Assembly (NCBI GenBank): GCA_017505705.1
Contig: JAFVOS010000011.1
Span: forward strand, 1-45,448
Source of the DNA: Alphaproteobacteria bacterium
GTDB taxonomy: Bacteria > Pseudomonadota > Alphaproteobacteria > Rs-D84
DNA length: 45,448 bases
Reading direction: 5' to 3'
A program made the translations under genes and the position numbers. Positions 41,003 to 45,448 of the stretch are shown piece after piece; the first letter of the stretch is position 1, and each line of letters starts with the position of its first letter. A model generated the notes under the pieces. The model had not been told where the DNA came from, did no database searches, and saw nothing but the letters and a program-made list of their open reading frames with translations.

Positions 41003-42310
41003 ATGAAAAAATTCTATATTCAAACATTTGGTTGCCAGATGAATGTATACGACGGCTGGCGAATCGCTGCGATGTTGGAACATCGTGGTATGACACGCAC
41101 AGAAAATGTTTCTGATGCAGACATTATTATCTTGAACACATGTGCTGTTCGTGCCAAAGCAACAGACAAAGTTTTTTCTGCACTGGGGCGTATCAGACGC
41201 GCCAAAAAGTCATCTGCACTAATGGGAATTGTTGGATGTGTTGCACGTGAATCAGGTGCAGACGCATTTCGTCGTGTTCCCGATTTAAACTTTGTTTTGG
41301 GTCCACAATCTTATCACAAACTGCCAGAAATCTTAGAAAACCCAGATGCAAAATTATTGAATATAGATTTAAGCGGTCTTGAAAAATTTGATTCCCTGCC
41401 CCAGATGGTAAAATCACCCACCGTCACATACATTCCAATCCAAGAAGGCTGCAATCATTGTTGCACATATTGTATTGTGCCATACACACGTGGTCGTGAA
41501 ATATCACGCAAATTTGATGATTGCATTCGTGACACAATTCATGCTGCCAAGACTGGTGCCATTGAAATTTGTTTCCTGGGCCAGAATGTAAATGGATATA
41601 AATACACAGACGAAAACGGACATACATATCGTCTGTCTGATTTAATACAAGCTGCTGCAAAAATCCCAGAAATCATGCGTATACGTTTCACATCCAGCTA
41701 TCCAACAGAAATGACAGATGACTTGATTGAAATGTTCAAGACCGAACCAAAACTGTTGCCATTTTTAAACATGCCAATTCAAAGCGGCGCACCAGATGTT
41801 TTGCAACGCATGAACCGTCCATATGACTTGGATCAATATATTGGCATAATTAATAAATTACGCAATGCTCGTTCTGACATACAAATATCATCTGATTTCA
41901 TTGTTGGATTTCCCGGTGAAACCGATTCGGATTTTGAGCAAACTGTCAACATCGCAAAACAGATTGGATATATAAATTCATATTGTTTCAAGTATTCGCC
42001 ACGTCCACATACAGCCGCCGCCCTGATGCCAAACCAGATTCCAGAAAGCATTAAATCTGCACGTCTGGCAACACTGGATGCAACACTGAACGAAATTCAA
42101 CGTGATTTCAATGAATCGTGTATCGGGAAAACATTATCATGCCTGTACGAAGGCCCAGACAAAACCGGACGTCACCTGGTATATCGCACACCATACATGC
42201 AACAGTGCATTGTTTCACGCCCAGATAACGACACGATGATACCAGCATTGGCTAAAATTGAAATTACCGCTGCAAACAAGGCGTCCCTGCGTGGCAAATT
42301 CGTAGAATAA
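41003..42310 (+). CDS. miaB: tRNA methylthiotransferase MiaB
   Basis: This 435-residue radical SAM enzyme adds the 2-methylthio group to i6A37 of tRNAs reading U-starting codons. The N-terminal UPF0004 domain has three cluster Cys (FGCQMNVYD, LNTCAVRAKA, GCVARESG). The radical SAM motif is CNHCCTYCIVPYTRGRE (CxxxCxxC). IRFTSSYPTEMTDDLIEMF and the C-terminal TRAM domain (GKTLSCLYEG ... KIEITAANKASLRGK) complete the family. tRNA-Phe, a MiaB substrate, is encoded nearby. Length is slightly short but complete. Confidence 0.93.
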   Translation: MKKFYIQTFGCQMNVYDGWRIAAMLEHRGMTRTENVSDADIIILNTCAVRAKATDKVFSALGRIRRAKKSSALMGIVGCVARESGADAFRRVPDLNFVLGPQSYHKLPEILENPDAKLLNIDLSGLEKFDSLPQMVKSPTVTYIPIQEGCNHCCTYCIVPYTRGREISRKFDDCIRDTIHAAKTGAIEICFLGQNVNGYKYTDENGHTYRLSDLIQAAAKIPEIMRIRFTSSYPTEMTDDLIEMFKTEPKLLPFLNMPIQSGAPDVLQRMNRPYDLDQYIGIINKLRNARSDIQISSDFIVGFPGETDSDFEQTVNIAKQIGYINSYCFKYSPRPHTAAALMPNQIPESIKSARLATLDATLNEIQRDFNESCIGKTLSCLYEGPDKTGRHLVYRTPYMQQCIVSRPDNDTMIPALAKIEITAANKASLRGKFVE

Positions 42311-42315
42311 AATTA

Positions 42316-43806
42316 CTAGAATTTAAAATCAACACCGGCGGCGATTTTATATCCCCGCCCTATTTCATTTTCAACACAGCTAACATCTGCATAACCGCCA
42401 ACCATATCAAATTCAGACATAAATCTGGCGGACGCCCCTATGTATAAACCAGCATCAGATTCGATATTTGCACGCAACGCATAATTATATTTAATTCCCA
42501 AAACAGTTACTTCATATCCAACATCAAACCCGATACGCCCCATGTAATCCGATTCGTTTTGATTTAGTATTTCTATATTTTCCACAACAACACCAACATA
42601 CGTCGACATATAAAAACCATCTTTATAATCAAAGCGATGGCCAACATCTACGCCTGCATAATATGAATAGCCAATCGGATTATCAACAGATGCATCACCA
42701 TCAAAAACATTAGAAATATCAAACATTGTTAAATTAGCACCCATCAACCCACGCACAAAACCAATTTCAGCATCATATTGTGCATAAGTCCCAACACCCA
42801 TCATCATACCACTGTATTCATCATATCCATCTGTCCCAGACAAACTATTAACATAGCCACGAACACCAACATCCAAATTCATAAAATCAAAACATGTACC
42901 AATTTGTGTACCATAAGAATAAGAATCATCTGAAAACATTCCAAATGCACCCACACCTGTCTTCACATTAAAATCATTCATATCAAACATATTAAGCATA
43001 CGAACACCGTCCATCAAATTAATCGGCGCTATACGCACTGAATCCGCCATTATTTTATATAAATCTTCTATCGATTGTGCTGAATCCATATGCGACAAGA
43101 AATTATTTGCATCCATCTCTTCACGCAAACTGTTCAAATATCTTCCTGTCGCATTATTCATAATTTTAGCATAGTCTGTTTCACGCACCAATTTGACATA
43201 TAAATCATCTTCTGCCACATATGTTTTTATCGCCATCAGTGGATTATTCACATCCGCATCAACAAACACTTGTAAATCATTATCAACATTTTTCAAAACA
43301 TATGTTTGCTGAATACGTTCTACATCATTCATAACCAAGAAAACATTTTCATGAAATCTGACACTAGATAAATCTGGATTATCGACATCCATCACAACCC
43401 TGGAATTATAAATATCTACATCATGTGCATTTAAAGATAAATTTAATATATCAGAAAAATTAACATTGCTTATATTCATGATTTTGACATCAAATGAATT
43501 TAAGCCCGCATCAATTTTAGATAAATGACTTTTATCAGAAACAACCTGTGTTATTTTTGCATTACTTCCACCAACAAATTCTGATTTTATTGTTCCTGTA
43601 TTAATAATTTCCAGCTGACAGCCATCACAAACAGTAATTTTATCAGCAATTATTGTCCCATGATTTTCAATATACCCACCATTGGTCACCAATATATCTG
43701 GCACAGAAACAAAGACTCCATCTTGCACCACAACAGATTTATCAATTACATACTGATATGCATTATAAACATCTGTATCAATATAAATAAAATCTGCTGG
43801 TATCAC
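42316..43806 (-). CDS. Autotransporter-like outer-membrane protein lacking a signal peptide
   Basis: The frame gives about 496 residues. The N-terminal part is a parallel beta-helix-like passenger (VTNGGYIENHGTIIADKITV, LEIINTGTIKSEFVGG). A linker around residues 230-275 is followed by a C-terminal barrel of about 12 strands (GVGAFGMFSDDSYSYG, GYSYYAGVDVGHRFDYKDGF, GLYIGASARFM) ending in DFKF. No signal peptide precedes the passenger at either possible GTG start (43806, with GGAG 9 nt upstream, or 43821). Only about 70 nt separate it from the terminator of the upstream gene. It may be 5'-truncated or out of use. The barrel itself looks intact. Confidence 0.65.
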   Translation of the reverse strand: MIPADFIYIDTDVYNAYQYVIDKSVVVQDGVFVSVPDILVTNGGYIENHGTIIADKITVCDGCQLEIINTGTIKSEFVGGSNAKITQVVSDKSHLSKIDAGLNSFDVKIMNISNVNFSDILNLSLNAHDVDIYNSRVVMDVDNPDLSSVRFHENVFLVMNDVERIQQTYVLKNVDNDLQVFVDADVNNPLMAIKTYVAEDDLYVKLVRETDYAKIMNNATGRYLNSLREEMDANNFLSHMDSAQSIEDLYKIMADSVRIAPINLMDGVRMLNMFDMNDFNVKTGVGAFGMFSDDSYSYGTQIGTCFDFMNLDVGVRGYVNSLSGTDGYDEYSGMMMGVGTYAQYDAEIGFVRGLMGANLTMFDISNVFDGDASVDNPIGYSYYAGVDVGHRFDYKDGFYMSTYVGVVVENIEILNQNESDYMGRIGFDVGYEVTVLGIKYNYALRANIESDAGLYIGASARFMSEFDMVGGYADVSCVENEIGRGYKIAAGVDFKF

Positions 43807-43873
43807 GTTCTTATGCTCCACCCGACCAGGCTAGCACATAAGAAGTTATTCCTAAAAGCAAATAATTAAAAAC

Positions 43874-43897
43874 CCCAGTATTTACTGGGATTTTTTT
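43874..43897. terminator. Intrinsic terminator after Cys-rich lipoprotein gene
   Basis: CCCAGT (43874-43879) pairs with ACTGGG (43884-43889) around ATTT. On the minus strand GGTTTTTAATT follows; on the plus strand ATTTTTTT follows. Confidence 0.75.
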
Positions 43898-43903
43898 GAT
43901 GGG

Positions 43904-44449
43904 TTATTTTTCCAAAACGCCCCATCCGGCTTTATATCCACCATCACGTTCCAAATAAATTTTTGCACCATTCAACTGTGCTACACTTACCCCTTGAATC
44001 ATATAAGTTTGATTCAATCTGCGACTTTCACCAGTTTCCAACATTGGGAATTTCACATTGATGGCTGTTTTATTACAGCAACCTGTTTCGCCATATGCAC
44101 ATACGCCACACTTGTACAATTTTACATTATATGGCACTGCTGGGCGTAAATCTTTCAAATCAACAACCATTTTCAGACCATTATCTGTGTCATGAAATTT
44201 AATATGCCCCATATGCGATGTACCACCATGACTGCTGCGTGTATACATTTTTGCATAAACCTTGTCAACATCTGCATTTTCATATGTCTGATAAACGACA
44301 ATAGTATCTGATTCAATCAGTTCAACCGGCTGTGCATTACGTGCAACTTTTTTATGATGCATTGCTTTTTTTTCAGGACAGCCACCAACACATGCACTTA
44401 ACATTACAGCAGCCCCCAAAACAGATGATAACACAAACATTTTTTTCAT
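43904..44449 (-). CDS. Cys-rich lipoprotein, possibly Cu/Zn-SOD-like fold without metal ligands
   Basis: This 181-residue lipoprotein starts at the ATG near 44449, with AGGAG upstream, and has the lipobox LSAC (Cys about residue 20). The mature part is His/Lys-rich at first (KKAMHHKKVARNAQ), then SHMGHIKFHDTDNGLKMVV, DLKDLRPAVPYNVKLYKCGVC, YGETGCCNKTAINV and GAKIYLERDGGYKAGWGVLEK. The order G-I-x-F, L-x-L-x-P, C-x-x-C and a terminal G-A-x-I-x-L...GWGVL is reminiscent of periplasmic Cu/Zn superoxide dismutases. The copper-binding HGFHxH is replaced by YNVKLY, so catalysis is unlikely. The fold suggestion is speculative. Confidence 0.6.
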   Translation of the reverse strand: MKKMFVLSSVLGAAVMLSACVGGCPEKKAMHHKKVARNAQPVELIESDTIVVYQTYENADVDKVYAKMYTRSSHGGTSHMGHIKFHDTDNGLKMVVDLKDLRPAVPYNVKLYKCGVCAYGETGCCNKTAINVKFPMLETGESRRLNQTYMIQGVSVAQLNGAKIYLERDGGYKAGWGVLEK

Positions 44450-44635
44450 AAGTATTCTCCTTTTTTTCTTATGGTTACATAACATATTCTATAATATTTT
44501 TTTACAATTTTCGCCAGGTTTGAATACCTAGGATTTCCCAGAAAACATGCGTATAGCGCAAGAATACCGTCCTGTACATTTAACAATAAAAAACTGATAT
44601 TTTTATTATACATATAACAAACAAAAGGATAAAAA
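44450..44635. other. Intergenic region with an inverted TATACGCA-type word
   Basis: This roughly 185-bp gap lies between divergent genes. It holds TGCGTATAGCGC (44548-44559), the reverse complement of the GCTATACGCA word found before terminators. TTATTATACAT around 44612-44622 could be a -10 region for the plus-strand gene at 44636, whose AAAGGAT ribosome-binding site follows. No RNA gene is seen. Confidence 0.5.
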
Positions 44636-44992
44636 ATGTATCAATTATTACAAATGTTAATTGCATTTAAATACGCATGTAAGATTAATCATTGGGCAAC
44701 AGATAAATACGCATCACATCTGTTATATGATCGTCTTACCGAAGACATCGACACATGGACGGATACCATTGCCGAATCGCATTTTATGGCAAACGACAAA
44801 AAGAAAGTCTTTAAATCAGACATACTTAATTCAAAATTAATCGAAAAAAACCTTGTCTTGTTTTGTGAAAAAATTATCAGTTATCTTGAAAAATTACAAA
44901 ACGACGATGATTTAAACGAGGGCGACTTGTCTCTCCTGGGCGACATAGAATCTGGCTTTTTAAGCAAGCTGGCATTAGCAAAACTGATATAA
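44636..44992 (+). CDS. Small Dps/ferritin-like helical protein (DUF5856-like)
   Basis: This 118-residue, all-helical protein begins MYQLLQMLIAFKYACKINHW, then ATDKYASHLLYDRLTEDIDTW. The HW-x-T-x3-YA-x-H-x3-Y-x2-L-x3-ID spacing recalls a Dps/ferritin-like helix pair, as in the small DUF5856 proteins of phages and bacteria. Candidate metal ligands are His19, His27 region and Asp/Glu of EDIDTW. No proof of iron binding can be read from sequence. AAAGGAT precedes the ATG. A terminator follows directly. It is a monocistronic gene. Confidence 0.55.
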   Translation: MYQLLQMLIAFKYACKINHWATDKYASHLLYDRLTEDIDTWTDTIAESHFMANDKKKVFKSDILNSKLIEKNLVLFCEKIISYLEKLQNDDDLNEGDLSLLGDIESGFLSKLALAKLI

Positions 44993-44996
44993 CAAT

Positions 44997-45012
44997 GGCC
45001 CCAAATGGGGCC
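44997..45012 (+). terminator. Intrinsic terminator after the Dps-like gene
   Basis: GGCCCC (44997-45002) pairs with GGGGCC (45007-45012) around AAAT, followed by TTTAATCTATTT. Confidence 0.7.
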
Positions 45013-45070
45013 TTTAATCTATTTAGAAACAATAACACTTAAAACAAGTTTTTCTGTATCTGGACAACAA

Positions 45071-45099
45071 AACACCGACAAAACTGTCGGTGTTTTTAT
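45071..45099. terminator. Intrinsic terminator before the right-edge barrel gene
   Basis: AACACCGACA (45071-45080) pairs with TGTCGGTGTT (45085-45094) around AAAC, followed by TTTATA. On the minus strand TTTGTTGTCC follows, so it terminates the barrel gene at 45114. Confidence 0.8.
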
Positions 45100-45113
45100 A
45101 AACACATAAACGT

Positions 45114-45448
45114 TTAGAACATAAAGCGAATACCAACATCACCGCCAAAATTATGCAGTCCTGAATTGATATCGACATAGTTATAACGTGCTGCCAAATC
45201 AACTGCGAAACGTTTCATATCAAACGATACGCCCATTGTTCCCATTGCAGAAAATCTAGCTTTGCTTTCGCCATGGTGTGGCACCAATGTTCCGCTGCGT
45301 GTGACATCTGTGAATGCGACACCTGCCCCCATACCAAAGAATGGACGCACAACTTCATATGGTCCAAATTCCCAATAACCATTCATCAACAATGTCTGCA
45401 TTTTTGCCTTAACCTGGGCGTCACCAACACTGCCAAAGTTTTCTGTAT
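45114..45448 (-). CDS. Outer-membrane beta-barrel protein (5' part cut by window edge)
   Basis: The frame is open through the right edge, giving about 111 C-terminal residues from TENFGSVGDAQVKAKMQT onward. Strand-like segments include LMNGYWEFG, VVRPFFGMGAGVAFTDV, FSAMGTMGVSFDM and FAVDLAARYNYVDI, ending in GGDVGIRFMF with a terminal Phe. This fits an Opa/Omp25-like small barrel. An internal Met at 45401 could be mistaken for a start, but the coding continues upstream of it without stop. Signal peptide and first strands lie outside the window. Confidence 0.7.
   Translation of the reverse strand, partial: TENFGSVGDAQVKAKMQTLLMNGYWEFGPYEVVRPFFGMGAGVAFTDVTRSGTLVPHHGESKARFSAMGTMGVSFDMKRFAVDLAARYNYVDINSGLHNFGGDVGIRFMF

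Noticed and set aside
1-45448. Search for insertion sequences, prophage, CRISPR arrays, rRNA, tmRNA, SRP RNA or an obvious replication origin
   Set aside because: No transposase or integrase frame, spaced repeat array, rRNA-like stretch, or DnaA-box cluster was seen; dnaN is present but without dnaA/recF context.

Overview
The window reads as a chromosomal segment of a low-GC, host- or gut-associated alphaproteobacterium. The inference rests on gene families and gene order: alphaproteobacterial-type parE, an rpoH sigma-32, the ftsE-ftsX-DUF218-plsC cluster, ruvX divergent from gatCAB, a TPR-like anchor protein followed by a BamB-like lipoprotein, and uvrC-pgsA. No transposase, integrase, CRISPR array or rRNA was seen. 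There is one tRNA, tRNA-Phe(GAA). A species cannot be named from the sequence alone.

Layout. 1-3.1 kb (minus): two secreted coiled-coil surface proteins, the first partial and built from a 92-residue tandem repeat, and a small outer-membrane barrel. 3.2-6.6 kb (plus): pal, then ftsE-ftsX-DUF218-plsC. 6.6-8.4 kb (minus): an exported thermonuclease-like protein and tolB. 8.5-9.8 kb (plus): an accessory pair, a ribbon-helix-helix regulator and a diverged DinD-like protein. 9.8-12.4 kb (minus): an OmpA lipoprotein, a porin and rpoH. 12.4-13.9 kb (plus): the TPR-like/BamB-like pair. 13.9-19.2 kb (minus): a lone VirB2-like pilin, dnaN, an AsmA-family protein, rluC and a type IV prepilin. 19.2-21.9 kb (plus): a short uvrC, pgsA and a lipoprotein. 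21.9-26.8 kb: dnaJ with three small membrane proteins (minus), parE (plus), then a related small membrane protein and a lipoprotein (minus). 26.9-29.2 kb: class II aldolase (plus), efp and ppa (minus). 29.3-31.9 kb (minus): a TcpQ-domain protein and a PilN-type secretin. 32.1-36.6 kb (plus): an anchor protein, sufB, sufC and two membrane proteins. 36.6-42.3 kb: ruvX, gatC-gatA, tRNA-Phe, gatB, two small proteins and miaB. 42.3-45.4 kb: an autotransporter-like protein without a signal peptide, a Cys-rich lipoprotein, a Dps-like small protein and a partial outer-membrane barrel.

Most of the window is housekeeping: cell envelope and division (Tol-Pal, FtsEX, PlsC, PgsA, AsmA, BamB-like), replication and repair (dnaN, parE, uvrC, ruvX), translation (gatCAB, efp, miaB, rluC, tRNA-Phe), stress (rpoH, dnaJ) and Fe-S assembly (sufBC). 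Scattered among these are envelope and surface genes that look lineage-specific.

The least expected signals are: (i) a repeated CTATACGCA word directly before several intrinsic terminators, resembling the placement of DNA uptake sequences; (ii) ftsE, rpoH and uvrC lacking a Shine-Dalgarno but each having a TTG-N6-type promoter (-35, 17 nt, -10) ending exactly 7 nt before ATG, which suggests leaderless mRNAs; (iii) a small family of anchored proteins clustered around dnaJ and parE; (iv) scattered pieces of a type IVb-like pilus; and (v) a UvrC lacking its usual central linker.
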